In this document: piece by piece, positions 1 to 7,546 of the stretch
Layout: every line of letters starts with the position of its first letter
How positions within the stretch are numbered: the first letter of the stretch is position 1
Source of the DNA: Brachyspira sp. G79
Lineage (GTDB): Bacteria; Spirochaetota; Brachyspiria; Brachyspirales; Brachyspiraceae
DNA length: 60,687 nt
Reading direction: 5' to 3'
Assembly: GCF_002379365.1 (NCBI RefSeq)
Contig: NZ_JQIU01000008.1
Coordinates: 1,340,909 to 1,401,595, forward strand
The notes under the pieces: generated by a model
Told to the model about the DNA's origin: nothing
The model's database searches: none
Seen by the model: the letters and a program-made list of their open reading frames with translations, nothing else
Made by a program: the position numbers and the translations under genes

Positions 1-362
1 ATTCGCTCTTATAATAGTTCTTCCACTGAGCATATATCATTTTTTCAATATTAAATCTAACTTCTATAATAGCTAATATATTTGCAGTGCCTTTATCGTT
101 TATAATACTTTCATCATCAATAATAACCATAGTTTCATATATAATATTTAGTCCCATATCAGTTTATCCTGCTTTGACAGTAGAATTTTGCTCTTCACTA
201 TTAATAGATTTAGCATACAAATTCAGCAATATAAGTTTTTTAAAATATGATGTAAAATTAAATTTATATCATGCATTGTTTATTACATTCATAATAGCAT
301 TGATAGGAATAATCATAAGAATAAAAATAAACAAAATTAATGCTGAGAAAAAAACTGCTTAA
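1..362 (+). pseudogene. comEC: ComEC/Rec2-like competence membrane protein, C-terminal part, frameshifted
   Basis: The gene enters from the left edge. One frame is open from base 2 to a stop at 74-76, and a second frame is open from base 30 to the stop at 360-362. Joining them at the T6 run (40-45), with one T removed, gives a hydrophobic segment reading LPLSIYHF, then SILNLTSIIANIFAVPL. This fits the conserved pattern of the ComEC competence domain (Pro-Leu, Tyr/His-Phe, then Ser..Ala-Asn....Pro about eleven residues later). The rest is membrane helices and a Lys-rich tail, with no C-terminal beta-lactamase-like domain. ComEC forms the inner-membrane channel for DNA uptake. The GTG at 87 could be read as a start, but it has no Shine-Dalgarno and lies inside the conserved motif, so I read this as one broken gene. 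The family call is by motif memory and moderately sure. Confidence 0.6.
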
Positions 363-440
363 TAAGCATTAAATAGTTTTTAAATAAAACAATAACTAAA
401 AAATTTAATAAAAATTTTTTCAATTTCTCATAATTATATA

Positions 441-471
441 TTGACATTGGAGTGAACTCTAATGCTATAAT
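441..471 (+). promoter_or_regulatory. MerR-family-type promoter with 19-bp spacer and central dyad
   Basis: TTGACA at 441-446 and TATAAT at 466-471 are separated by 19 bp. The spacer carries the dyad TTGGAGTGAACTCTAA (447-462), with 7-base arms and one mismatch. An over-long 19-bp spacer with a GAGT..ACTC dyad is the hallmark of MerR-family activated promoters, including the AdhR/NmlR-type aldehyde and electrophile sensors. It stands 33 bp upstream of the cupin lipoprotein gene. A near-copy lies at 1538-1568. No MerR gene is in the window, so the regulator must lie elsewhere. Confidence 0.82.
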
Positions 472-503
472 CAGAAAACATTTTTTACAAATAAGGAGAG
501 AAA

Positions 504-1025
504 ATGAAAAAATATTTACTAATTACTTTTACTTTATCAATAATATTTACTGCTATATCATGTAATGCAGGAAATAAAGAGGTTTCAAACGGTTATGAAT
601 ATGCAAAATCACCAACAGAAACAGTATTGACAAAAAATGGAGAAGGTCAGAAATATAAAGGTTCAGCAGACTATTTTACAGGCGATGTTGAAGTTGAAAG
701 TATAGCAGCACCTAATGAAACATCTAAATTCTCAGTAGCCTATGTTACGTTTCAGGCAGGAGCAAGAAGTGCATGGCATACTCACCCAGCTGGACAGCAT
801 TTAATAGTAGTTGAAGGTATAGGACTTACTCAGGAAGAAGGAAAACCTATTCAAGAGTTTAGAGCAGGAGATATTTTATACTGCCCTTCAAATGTTAAAC
901 ATTGGCATGGTGCTTCTCCAAATTCTTATATGAAACATGTTGCTATAACAGGTGATTCTAATGGCAACAATGTTACTTGGATGGAACATGTTACTGATGA
1001 GGAATATTACAGCTATACTAATTAA
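504..1025 (+). CDS. Cupin-domain lipoprotein
   Basis: This is a 173-residue protein with a lipoprotein signal (lipobox ...TAIS-Cys20). The mature part is a single small cupin barrel. Motif 1 holds His92 and His94 with Gln98/His99, and motif 2 ends at His133/His135, enough to bind one metal ion. Such small cupins often sit beside carboxymuconolactone-decarboxylase-like and aldo/keto-reductase genes in stress operons, as here; the substrate is unknown. It is expected at the periplasmic face of a membrane. A strong AAGGAG (493-498) sets the start. It is the first gene behind the MerR-type promoter at 441-471 and is probably co-transcribed with the next gene 38 bp downstream. Confidence 0.85.
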   Translation: MKKYLLITFTLSIIFTAISCNAGNKEVSNGYEYAKSPTETVLTKNGEGQKYKGSADYFTGDVEVESIAAPNETSKFSVAYVTFQAGARSAWHTHPAGQHLIVVEGIGLTQEEGKPIQEFRAGDILYCPSNVKHWHGASPNSYMKHVAITGDSNGNNVTWMEHVTDEEYYSYTN

Positions 1026-1063
1026 TAATATACAATAAAAATATTTTTACTAGAGATTTATTT

Positions 1064-1492
1064 ATGAAAAATACTATTACTTTTATATTACTTATATTGA
1101 GTATATTTACAATGAACGCTTTTACACAAAACACAAAAATAAAATTAACATTTAATGATAATGAAATTTATGCTTTAATAACAAATTCAAATGCTGGAAA
1201 TGATTTTTTATCACTTCTGCCTATGAATTTGAAGATTGAAGATTTTAATGATACAGAGAAAATATCATATTTGAGTAAAAAACTAAATACTCAAAATGAA
1301 CCAGATGGTATAACTCCAAAAGCAGGTGATATAACTTATTATTCTCCTTGGGGTAATTTGGCTATATTTTATAAAAATTTCAGGTATTCAAATAATTTAA
1401 TTTATTTAGGAAGATTTGAAAATATTTCTGATATATCAAAACTTTCAAATATAAAAGGAGATTTTGAAATTCGTATAGAGAAAGCAAATTAA
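1064..1492 (+). CDS. Secreted cyclophilin-like fold protein
   Basis: This 142-residue protein has an N-terminal Sec signal of about 22 residues. The mature part has the layout of the cyclophilin-like family (PF18050 type): a beta strand with Lys-Ile-Lys-Leu-Thr-Phe near the start, a Gly-Asp-Ile-Thr-Tyr-Tyr turn, and a Pro-Trp-Gly-Asn-Leu-Ala-Ile-Phe-Tyr strand. These proteins share the barrel of cyclophilins but lack the proline-isomerase active site, and their role is not established. It is paralogous to the gene at 4093-4530 in the same island. The ribosome binding site is weak. It probably depends on the promoter at 441-471 and is the last gene before the second MerR-type promoter. Confidence 0.7.
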   Translation: MKNTITFILLILSIFTMNAFTQNTKIKLTFNDNEIYALITNSNAGNDFLSLLPMNLKIEDFNDTEKISYLSKKLNTQNEPDGITPKAGDITYYSPWGNLAIFYKNFRYSNNLIYLGRFENISDISKLSNIKGDFEIRIEKAN

Positions 1493-1537
1493 AAATTATT
1501 AATTTATAAAATTAAATAAAAAATTAGAATTTTGCTA

Positions 1538-1568
1538 TTGACATTGGAGTAAACTCTAATGCTAAAAT
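1538..1568 (+). promoter_or_regulatory. Second MerR-family-type promoter with 19-bp spacer
   Basis: TTGACA (1538-1543) and TAAAAT (1563-1568) are 19 bp apart, with the dyad TTGGAGTAAACTCTAA at 1544-1559. It matches the site at 441-471 almost base for base from the -35 to just before the -10, which is much more than neighbouring intergenic DNA shares. It is placed to drive the aldo/keto reductase and probably the genes after it to 8040, since no comparable site occurs further down the island. Confidence 0.82.
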
Positions 1569-1605
1569 AAAAAAATAATTTATGTATAGTAAAAATGGAG
1601 AGATT

Positions 1606-2451
1606 ATGAATAATATAAAATTGAATAATGGTGTTGAAATGCCTATTCTTGGATTTGGAGTATACCAAATAGATAATTACGAAGAATGCAAAAAATCATG
1701 TCTTTACGCTATTGAAGCTGGCTACAGACACATAGATACAGCATCTATATATATGAATGAAAAAGCGGTAGGAGATGCTATAAAAGAAAGCGGTATAGAT
1801 AGAAAAGAGATGTTCATAACAACAAAATTATGGATACAAGATGCGGATTATGATAAGGCAAAAAAAGCATTTCAAATATCTATGGAAAAATTAGGATTAG
1901 ATTATTTAGATTTATATTTGATCCATATGCCTTTTGGTAATTATTATTCCGCTTGGAAAGCAATGGAAGAATTATACGAAGCAGGACATATAAAAGCCAT
2001 AGGGGTTTGCAACTTCTATAAAGAAAGATTAATTGATTTTGTATATAATCATAAAATAATTCCAGCTATTAATCAAATAGAAACTCATCCATTTTTTCAA
2101 AGATGGGAAGACCAAGAATTAATGGAAGAATATAATATTACATTAGAATCTTGGGGTCCTTTAGCAGAAGGCAGTAATAATATTTTCAATAATGAAATAT
2201 TAAAAAGCATAGGAAAAAAATATAACAAAACTGCTGCTCAAGTTATTTTAAGATGGCTTACTCAAAGAAATATACCTATTATACCAAAAAGTGTTAATAA
2301 AGATAGAATAATAGAAAACTCTAAAATATTTGATTTTATATTAGATGATAATGATATGAATCTTATAAAAACTTTAGACAATAATAAAAATATAATATTT
2401 CTCAATGAAGATGAAAAGTTTATAAAAAAATTATTAAATATGAAATATTAA
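1606..2451 (+). CDS. Aldo/keto reductase
   Basis: NADPH-dependent reductase of aldehydes and ketones, of the 2,5-diketogluconate reductase-like branch (AKR5 type), 281 residues. The catalytic tetrad is visible as Asp44, Tyr49, Lys74 and His107, in the motifs HIDTASIYMNE, ITTKLW and LYLIHMP. The C-terminal part keeps the Ile-Pro-Lys-Ser cofactor-binding segment. I place the start at ATG 1606 because GGAG at 1597-1600 precedes it. An in-frame ATG at 1582 has no ribosome site and would lie only a few bases after the predicted transcription start of the promoter at 1538-1568. As first gene behind an aldehyde-type MerR promoter it most likely detoxifies reactive aldehydes (inference). Confidence 0.93.
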   Translation: MNNIKLNNGVEMPILGFGVYQIDNYEECKKSCLYAIEAGYRHIDTASIYMNEKAVGDAIKESGIDRKEMFITTKLWIQDADYDKAKKAFQISMEKLGLDYLDLYLIHMPFGNYYSAWKAMEELYEAGHIKAIGVCNFYKERLIDFVYNHKIIPAINQIETHPFFQRWEDQELMEEYNITLESWGPLAEGSNNIFNNEILKSIGKKYNKTAAQVILRWLTQRNIPIIPKSVNKDRIIENSKIFDFILDDNDMNLIKTLDNNKNIIFLNEDEKFIKKLLNMKY

Positions 2452-2470
2452 AATATAAGGAGATTATTAA

Positions 2471-3313
2471 ATGAAAAAAATATTAAAATTAAGTTTATCA
2501 ATATTCTTATTAATGACAATATTATCTTGTCAGGCAAACAATAATACCAATATCAAAGGAGAAAATTTAACTATGACAGAAAAAGCAAACAGTAAATATA
2601 ATGAATTATTAAAAAGAGATGCCGCTTCTACAAAACCCAATGATGAAGAATTAGAAAGTATATTCAATAACTTTTTATACGGCGAAGTTTATAATCATGG
2701 ATCATTAGATGCAAAATTAAGAGAGCTTGTAACATTAGTTTCTTTAACAGCTTCGCAAGGAACTGACTTTATAAAAGATCATGTAGAAATAGCTTTAAAT
2801 GTAGGAGTTACACCTATAGAGATAAAAGAGGCATTATATCAATGTTCGCCTTATGTAGGTTTTCCAAGAGTATTTGCTGCATTAGAAAAAGCAAATGAAG
2901 TTTTTAAAGCAAAAAATATATCACTTCCTATAGAATCTCAATCAACTGTTACAGAAGAAACAAGATTTGATATAGGATTAGAAACTCAGGTAAGCATATT
3001 TGGAAATGCAATACTCACTGCTCATTCAAATGCGGCTCCTAATCAAAAACATATTCAGAACTATTTATCAGCTAACTGTTTCGGAGATTTCTATACTAGA
3101 ACAGGTTTGGATTTAAAAACAAGAGAGCTTTTAACATTCATAATGATAATATCTTTGGGAGGTGCTGAACCTCAGGCTATAGCACATGCAAATGCTAATA
3201 TGGCGATGGGAAACACAAGAGATATGTTGATAGAAGCTGTAACTCAATGTCTTCCTTATATAGGATACCCAAGAACATTGAATGCTATAACTGTAATTAA
3301 CAATATACAATAA
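2471..3313 (+). CDS. Carboxymuconolactone-decarboxylase-like (AhpD-fold) lipoprotein, two domains
   Basis: The protein has 280 residues with a lipoprotein signal (lipobox ILS-Cys20). Two AhpD-fold domains follow in tandem, each with the family pattern of a Arg-Glu-Leu-(Val/Leu)-Thr helix followed by an Ala-His or Asp-His helix and a Gln-Cys-x-Pro-Tyr-(Val/Ile)-Gly-(Phe/Tyr)-Pro-Arg segment. Only single cysteines are present instead of the CxxC of peroxidase-type AhpD, so thiol peroxidase activity is doubtful. Two-domain versions often neighbour cupins and flavodoxins in bacterial stress operons. It is 20 bp after the aldo/keto reductase and belongs to the same transcript. It is probably anchored at the periplasmic side. 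Confidence 0.82.
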   Translation: MKKILKLSLSIFLLMTILSCQANNNTNIKGENLTMTEKANSKYNELLKRDAASTKPNDEELESIFNNFLYGEVYNHGSLDAKLRELVTLVSLTASQGTDFIKDHVEIALNVGVTPIEIKEALYQCSPYVGFPRVFAALEKANEVFKAKNISLPIESQSTVTEETRFDIGLETQVSIFGNAILTAHSNAAPNQKHIQNYLSANCFGDFYTRTGLDLKTRELLTFIMIISLGGAEPQAIAHANANMAMGNTRDMLIEAVTQCLPYIGYPRTLNAITVINNIQ

Positions 3314-3432
3314 AAAATAAATAAGAATAATACTTATTATATACATTGATAATAACATAAATAAAAATGCAAAATAACTATACATTTTTTATAAAATCTA
3401 ATGAAAAAATTAATTAAAAGGAGAGTTTAAAT

Positions 3433-3990
3433 ATGAGAAAAATTATCAAAACAATATTAATGTATGCACTTATTTCATCAACATTATTAATAGGAGGTTT
3501 ATACGCTCAAAGCTCAAAAACTTTAATAGTGTATTTCTCTTGGGGAGGAAACACCAGAACAGCTGCCAATATGATAAAGAACCTGACACAGGCAGATATG
3601 TTCGAACTAAAAACCGCAGAAAACTACCCTACTGATTATAATGAAACTATAAATCAGGCAAGAGATGAATTAAATAATAATGTTTTACCTAGATTAAGTG
3701 CTAATATAGATAATTTGGCTAACTATGACACTGTAATATTATGTTATCCTAATTGGTGGGGTACTATTCCTCAGGCAGTAAAACAATTATTACAAACTCA
3801 TAATTTCAGCGGTAAAAAAATAGCTCCTTTATGCACACATGGAGGAGGCGGTATGGGAAGAAGTTTAAATGATATAAAAACTTTATGCCCTAACTCTGAG
3901 ATATTAAATCATTTAAGTATATCTGGAAGAGGTGTCAATGGCTCAGAAAATAATATAAGAACATGGCTTCAAAATATAAACATACTATAA
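3433..3990 (+). CDS. Exported flavodoxin family protein
   Basis: A 185-residue flavodoxin with an N-terminal Sec signal of about 25 residues ending in an Ala-Gln cleavage region. The FMN-phosphate loop is SWGGNTRTAANMI, following the core strand LIVYF. The second flavin loop carries the YPNWWGTIPQAV pattern and the third the CTHGGGGMGRS pattern, typical of the Flavodoxin_4 group. Flavodoxins are usually cytoplasmic, so a signal-bearing form is notable; two more follow in this island (4642-5256 and 6140-6814). AAGGAGAG upstream sets the start. The electron donor is unknown; the DUF4405-like protein at 6860-7546 is a candidate. Confidence 0.85.
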   Translation: MRKIIKTILMYALISSTLLIGGLYAQSSKTLIVYFSWGGNTRTAANMIKNLTQADMFELKTAENYPTDYNETINQARDELNNNVLPRLSANIDNLANYDTVILCYPNWWGTIPQAVKQLLQTHNFSGKKIAPLCTHGGGGMGRSLNDIKTLCPNSEILNHLSISGRGVNGSENNIRTWLQNINIL

Positions 3991-3999
3991 AAATTGTAA

Positions 4000-4049
4000 A
4001 CTTGCTTTCAGTTGATAAATTAGTAAATATTTTTTAACTGAAAGCAAGT
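4000..4049 (+). repeat. Perfect 14-bp inverted repeat (mRNA hairpin)
   Basis: ACTTGCTTTCAGTT (4000-4013) pairs perfectly with AACTGAAAGCAAGT (4036-4049) around a 22-base AT loop. There is no U-run after the right arm on the plus strand, so it is not a standard terminator. Lying between two co-directional genes of the island, it may be an RNA processing or stabilising hairpin. Confidence 0.6.
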
Positions 4050-4092
4050 AAAAAATAAATAATAATAAAATTAATTACGGAGTTTATATATT

Positions 4093-4530
4093 ATGAAAAA
4101 AATTAGTATAATGATGTTTTTTATATTCTTTAGTCTATGTAATGCTCAAAACAATAATAATACAAAAATCAAAATTACTATAAACAATCAAGTATTGGAA
4201 GGAGTTATTTATGATACAGAACTATCAAAAGAGATAATGAATATATTTCCAATTACTGTTTCTATGGTAGGTTATGGCAGCAGAGAATATTACGGCTCAA
4301 TAGATTATAAACCCAAAAATGTAACAAAAGGACAATTAAATTTTCAAAATGGAGATATAACATACTGTGCCAGAAATAATTCACTTGCCATATTCTACTC
4401 ACAGTCATCTAATCCTAATCTTACTATGGAAGTTATACCAATTGGAAAAGTTACATCAGACTTAAGTATTTTTCATGATTTATATAACAACGGAGAAAGG
4501 ATAGCAGATATAACTTTTAGTTTATACTGA
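4093..4530 (+). CDS. Secreted cyclophilin-like fold protein (paralogue of 1064-1492)
   Basis: This 145-residue protein has a signal peptide of about 18 residues ending near Asn-Ala-Gln. Its core keeps the same pattern as the protein at 1064-1492: a Lys-Ile-Lys-Ile-Thr strand, then Asn-Gly-Asp-Ile-Thr-Tyr, then Asn-Ser-Leu-Ala-Ile-Phe-Tyr-Ser and a closing Ile-Gly-Lys-Val strand. The PWGN turn of the paralogue is replaced by Arg-Asn-Asn-Ser. It belongs to the cyclophilin-like family without an obvious isomerase site; the function is unknown. Its position between two exported flavodoxins suggests a shared envelope role, but nothing in the protein itself shows redox chemistry. Confidence 0.68.
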   Translation: MKKISIMMFFIFFSLCNAQNNNNTKIKITINNQVLEGVIYDTELSKEIMNIFPITVSMVGYGSREYYGSIDYKPKNVTKGQLNFQNGDITYCARNNSLAIFYSQSSNPNLTMEVIPIGKVTSDLSIFHDLYNNGERIADITFSLY

Positions 4531-4531
4531 C

Positions 4532-4590
4532 AATTTTTAAGTTTGTAAATTTTTTGTTATTCTTTTACCGCCTTCGCTCTGCGAAAGCTG
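4532..4590. repeat. Remnant of dispersed intergenic repeat
   Basis: The left end AATTTTTAAGTTTGTAA matches the end sequence of the element at 50651 and, inverted, the right end at 14319-14336. It is followed by a short GC-rich hairpin (TTCGC TCT GCGAA, 4573-4585) that stands out from the AT-rich surroundings. The core of the family is missing, so this is at best a truncated copy. Confidence 0.4.
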
Positions 4591-4641
4591 ACAATACATT
4601 TATAAAACATAGAAATTAATTTTATTATAAAAGGAGTGTAC

Positions 4642-5256
4642 ATGAAAAAATATATTATTATAATGCTTTATCTAGTATTTACATGCATAGGGTATGGACA
4701 GAATTCAAAAATTCTGATTGTTTATTTTTCAAGAGTAGGAAACACTTTGTTTAAAGATAATATAGATGCCTCAACTTCAGCAAGCATTATAGCTAATAAC
4801 AACAGAGTAGGTACTACAGAATATGCTGCTAATATAATAAAAAATGAATTAAATGCTGATATAAGATTAATAGAAACAGTTGATAAATACACTGACAACT
4901 TTGATGATTTAGTGGATAAAAATCATGAAGAGATGCGTAACAATTATTTTCCGAAAATAAAGCCATTAAATATTGATATAAACAAATATGATACTATTTT
5001 TATAGGATATCCTGTATGGGCAACTGATGTACCAATGGCAGTGCGTTCATTTATAAGAGATTATAATTTATCATCAAAAACTATAGTCCCATTTTGTACT
5101 CATGATGGATACGGTGCTGGAAGATCATATAATACTATTAGAAACATGATAAAAAATGCCAATATACTAGATGGCTTGGCATTAAACGCTTCTAATATAC
5201 AATACGAGGACGATAGAATAAAATCTTGGATAAGAAATTTAAAAATAAATAATTAA
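4642..5256 (+). CDS. Exported flavodoxin family protein with loop insertion
   Basis: A flavodoxin of 204 residues with a short signal peptide ending near Gly-Tyr-Gly-Gln. The flavin loop begins SRVGNT but is then interrupted by about 20 residues, including the motif NIDASTSAS, before TTEYAANII. The lipoprotein flavodoxin at 6140-6814 has a comparable insertion (PDAETSAS). Later loops are intact (GYPVWATDVPMAV and CTHDGYGAGRS). The start is ATG 4642: the GTG at 4636 overlaps the Shine-Dalgarno AAGGAG (4631-4636) and cannot be used with it. The SDR gene follows 11 bp later, so the two are probably translated from one mRNA. Confidence 0.84.
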   Translation: MKKYIIIMLYLVFTCIGYGQNSKILIVYFSRVGNTLFKDNIDASTSASIIANNNRVGTTEYAANIIKNELNADIRLIETVDKYTDNFDDLVDKNHEEMRNNYFPKIKPLNIDINKYDTIFIGYPVWATDVPMAVRSFIRDYNLSSKTIVPFCTHDGYGAGRSYNTIRNMIKNANILDGLALNASNIQYEDDRIKSWIRNLKINN

Positions 5257-5267
5257 GGAGAATAAAA

Positions 5268-6101
5268 ATGAACAATAAAAAAGATGTATTTGTTTTAACA
5301 GGTTCTGGTTCTATAGGAATTGCAATAGCCAGAAGAATGGGAATAGGAAAGCATATAGTACTTGCAGATTTGAACATAAAAAATGCTGAAAGAGAATCTC
5401 AAATATTATATAATGCAGGATTTCAAACTTCTGTATATGAAACAGATATTTCTTCAAGAGAATCTATATTAAAACTTATTGATTTTGCAAAAAGTTTTGG
5501 AAAAATAAAATATTTTGTTAATGCTGCAGGAGTTTCGCCGTCTCAAGCATCTATTGAGGATATTTTAAAAGTTGATTTATACGGAACAGCTGTACTTCTT
5601 GAAGAGTTTGGAAAAGTAATAGAAGAAGGAGGAAGCGGCGTAACAATATCTTCGCAATCTGGCTACCGTTTAGGTTCTTTGACAGATGAAGAAAATAAAA
5701 TACTCGCAACTACTCCTACTGAAAAATTATTATCTTTGCCTATACTTGATAAAGCAGCAGATACTTTAAAGGCATATCAATTATCAAAAAGATGTAATTG
5801 TTTAAGAGTAATGTATGAATCTGGGAATTGGGGTAAAAGAGGAGCAAGATTAAATTCAATAAGTCCCGGTATAATAATTACACCTTTAGCCAATGATGAA
5901 TTAAACGGACCAAGAGGAGAAAGCTACAGAAAAATGCTTGAACTTTGCCCTTCAAAAAGAGCAGGAACTCCAGATGATGTAGCAAATGTAGCTGAACTTT
6001 TAATGAGTGATAGAGGGTCTTTTATTTCTGGAAGTGATTTTCTTATGGACGGAGGTGTAACAGCTTCTTGGTGGTATGGAGAATTATCAAATAATAAATA
6101 A
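5268..6101 (+). CDS. Short-chain dehydrogenase/reductase (SDR)
   Basis: Classical SDR of 277 residues with no signal peptide, hence cytoplasmic. The nucleotide-binding motif TGSGSIGIA spans residues 11-19, the structural NAAG is at 85-88, the catalytic Ser lies in SSQSGY (128-133), and Tyr170-x-x-x-Lys174 is the active pair. Asp34 after the second strand (VLADLN) suggests NAD(H) preference. The C-terminal SPG...TPL and GSDFLMDGG segments are standard. The substrate cannot be read from sequence. Its place among aldehyde and quinone reductases suggests a carbonyl-reducing role in the same response. Confidence 0.9.
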   Translation: MNNKKDVFVLTGSGSIGIAIARRMGIGKHIVLADLNIKNAERESQILYNAGFQTSVYETDISSRESILKLIDFAKSFGKIKYFVNAAGVSPSQASIEDILKVDLYGTAVLLEEFGKVIEEGGSGVTISSQSGYRLGSLTDEENKILATTPTEKLLSLPILDKAADTLKAYQLSKRCNCLRVMYESGNWGKRGARLNSISPGIIITPLANDELNGPRGESYRKMLELCPSKRAGTPDDVANVAELLMSDRGSFISGSDFLMDGGVTASWWYGELSNNK

Positions 6102-6139
6102 TATGAATATTATTAAAAAATAATATTTAAGGAGGTTAT

Positions 6140-6814
6140 ATGAGAAATTTAATATTTTTACTTTTATTAATTATAATATCATGCAGTAATAATACTTCTA
6201 ATAATAAAGAAGATACAAATAATTATACAAATAATTATGTTAATATTAATTATACTCAAAGCAATTCAAAAATATTAATAGCATATTTTACTTGGGCAGA
6301 TAATACTGTAGTGGAAAATCCTTCATCTATAGACCCAGATGCTGAAACTTCTGCAAGCGTGCTTCCTATCGGAAATGCTGCGTTAATTGCAGGCTGGATA
6401 CAAGAAGAAACAGGAGGCGATTTATTCAGCATAAAAACACAAAATAAATATTCAAGCGATTACGATGAATGTCTTAATCAAGCTAGAAAAGAAAGGGATA
6501 ACAATGAAAGACCAAGACTTACTGAAAAAATTAGTAATATAGATGATTATGATGTTATATTTTTAGGCTTTCCTAATTGGTGGTATACTTGCCCTATGGC
6601 AGTTTTTACATTCGTTGAAAGCTATGATTTATCTGGAAAAACTATAATACCATTTTGTACGCATGGAACAGGAGGACTCGCAAGAACTATAAGAGATTTA
6701 AAAAACTTACTTCCAGATGACTGCAAAGTATTAGAGCCTATAGGAATATACAGACCAGAGGTAAAAACATCAAAAAATAAGGTTTTAGATTGGCTTAGAA
6801 AGTTGGATTATTAA
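6140..6814 (+). CDS. Flavodoxin-like lipoprotein
   Basis: The protein has 224 residues with a very short lipoprotein signal (lipobox IIS-Cys15), an Asn-rich linker of about 35 residues, and then a Flavodoxin_4-type domain. The flavin loop TWADNT is followed by an insertion with PDAETSAS, as in the 4642-5256 paralogue. GFPNWWYTCPMAV and CTHGTGGLART form the other flavin loops. The Asn-rich tether would let a lipid-anchored flavodoxin reach partners in the periplasm (inference). A strong GGAGG at 6131-6135 precedes the start. It is directly upstream of the membrane cytochrome-like gene. Confidence 0.86.
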   Translation: MRNLIFLLLLIIISCSNNTSNNKEDTNNYTNNYVNINYTQSNSKILIAYFTWADNTVVENPSSIDPDAETSASVLPIGNAALIAGWIQEETGGDLFSIKTQNKYSSDYDECLNQARKERDNNERPRLTEKISNIDDYDVIFLGFPNWWYTCPMAVFTFVESYDLSGKTIIPFCTHGTGGLARTIRDLKNLLPDDCKVLEPIGIYRPEVKTSKNKVLDWLRKLDY

Positions 6815-6859
6815 GAAATTATGATGAATATAATAATATAAAAAGGAGTAAAAATATAT

Positions 6860-7546
6860 ATGACTAAAAAAATAATAAAAATAACAGTAGATATAATAAT
6901 GACTTTACTATTTTTTATTTTGATGGCATATCATTTCACTGGAGATGCCGTACATGAATATTTGGGTTTTCTTCTTTTTATATTTTTTATACTTCATCAT
7001 ATACTTAATTTTAATTGGTATAAAAACTTGCCTAAAGGAAAATATAGTTTTAATAGAGTTTTAAGTACATTTATTAATACTATGCTTTTTTTATGTATGA
7101 TAGGATTAATGATAAGCGGAATATTATTTTCTCAAAGGGTACTTGGATTTTTGAATATTCATAACAGCGGAATGTTTACAAGACGCCTTCATATGATTTC
7201 AAGCTCTTGGGGATTTATATTTATGTCGGCACATTTGGGAATGCATTGGGGTATGTTTATCAATATGAGTAAGAAGTTTATCAATATAAAAAAACAAACA
7301 GCATTAATAATAGCTTCATTAATTGCTGTATATGGTATTATTTCATTTATAAAAAGAGAATTATATAATAAAATGTTTTTGCTTGTAGAGTTTGCTTTTT
7401 TTAATTATGAAGAGCCTGTAATACTTTTCTTTACGGATTATTTATCTATAATGGGTTTATTCATATTTATAAGCTACTATTTACCAAAAATTAGAAAAAA
7501 TAATAATAAAATAAAAATTAATATATCAAAGGAGAAAAGAAAATGA
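6860..7546 (+). CDS. DUF4405-like multi-helix membrane protein (putative b-type cytochrome)
   Basis: A 228-residue integral membrane protein with about five to six helices. It resembles the DUF4405 family, flavinylation-associated membrane cytochromes related to formate dehydrogenase gamma subunits. Histidines placed in or at helix ends could ligate haem: His25, His32 (VHEYLG), His46/His47 (ILHH), His111 (RLHMISSSW), His125 and His129. The last codons overlap the next start (ATGA), implying translational coupling to the NAD(P)H oxidoreductase at 7543. It could move electrons across the membrane to the exported flavodoxins, but no FMN-transferase gene lies here. Haem use would agree with hemH at 35297. 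Confidence 0.7.
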   Translation: MTKKIIKITVDIIMTLLFFILMAYHFTGDAVHEYLGFLLFIFFILHHILNFNWYKNLPKGKYSFNRVLSTFINTMLFLCMIGLMISGILFSQRVLGFLNIHNSGMFTRRLHMISSSWGFIFMSAHLGMHWGMFINMSKKFINIKKQTALIIASLIAVYGIISFIKRELYNKMFLLVEFAFFNYEEPVILFFTDYLSIMGLFIFISYYLPKIRKNNNKIKINISKEKRK

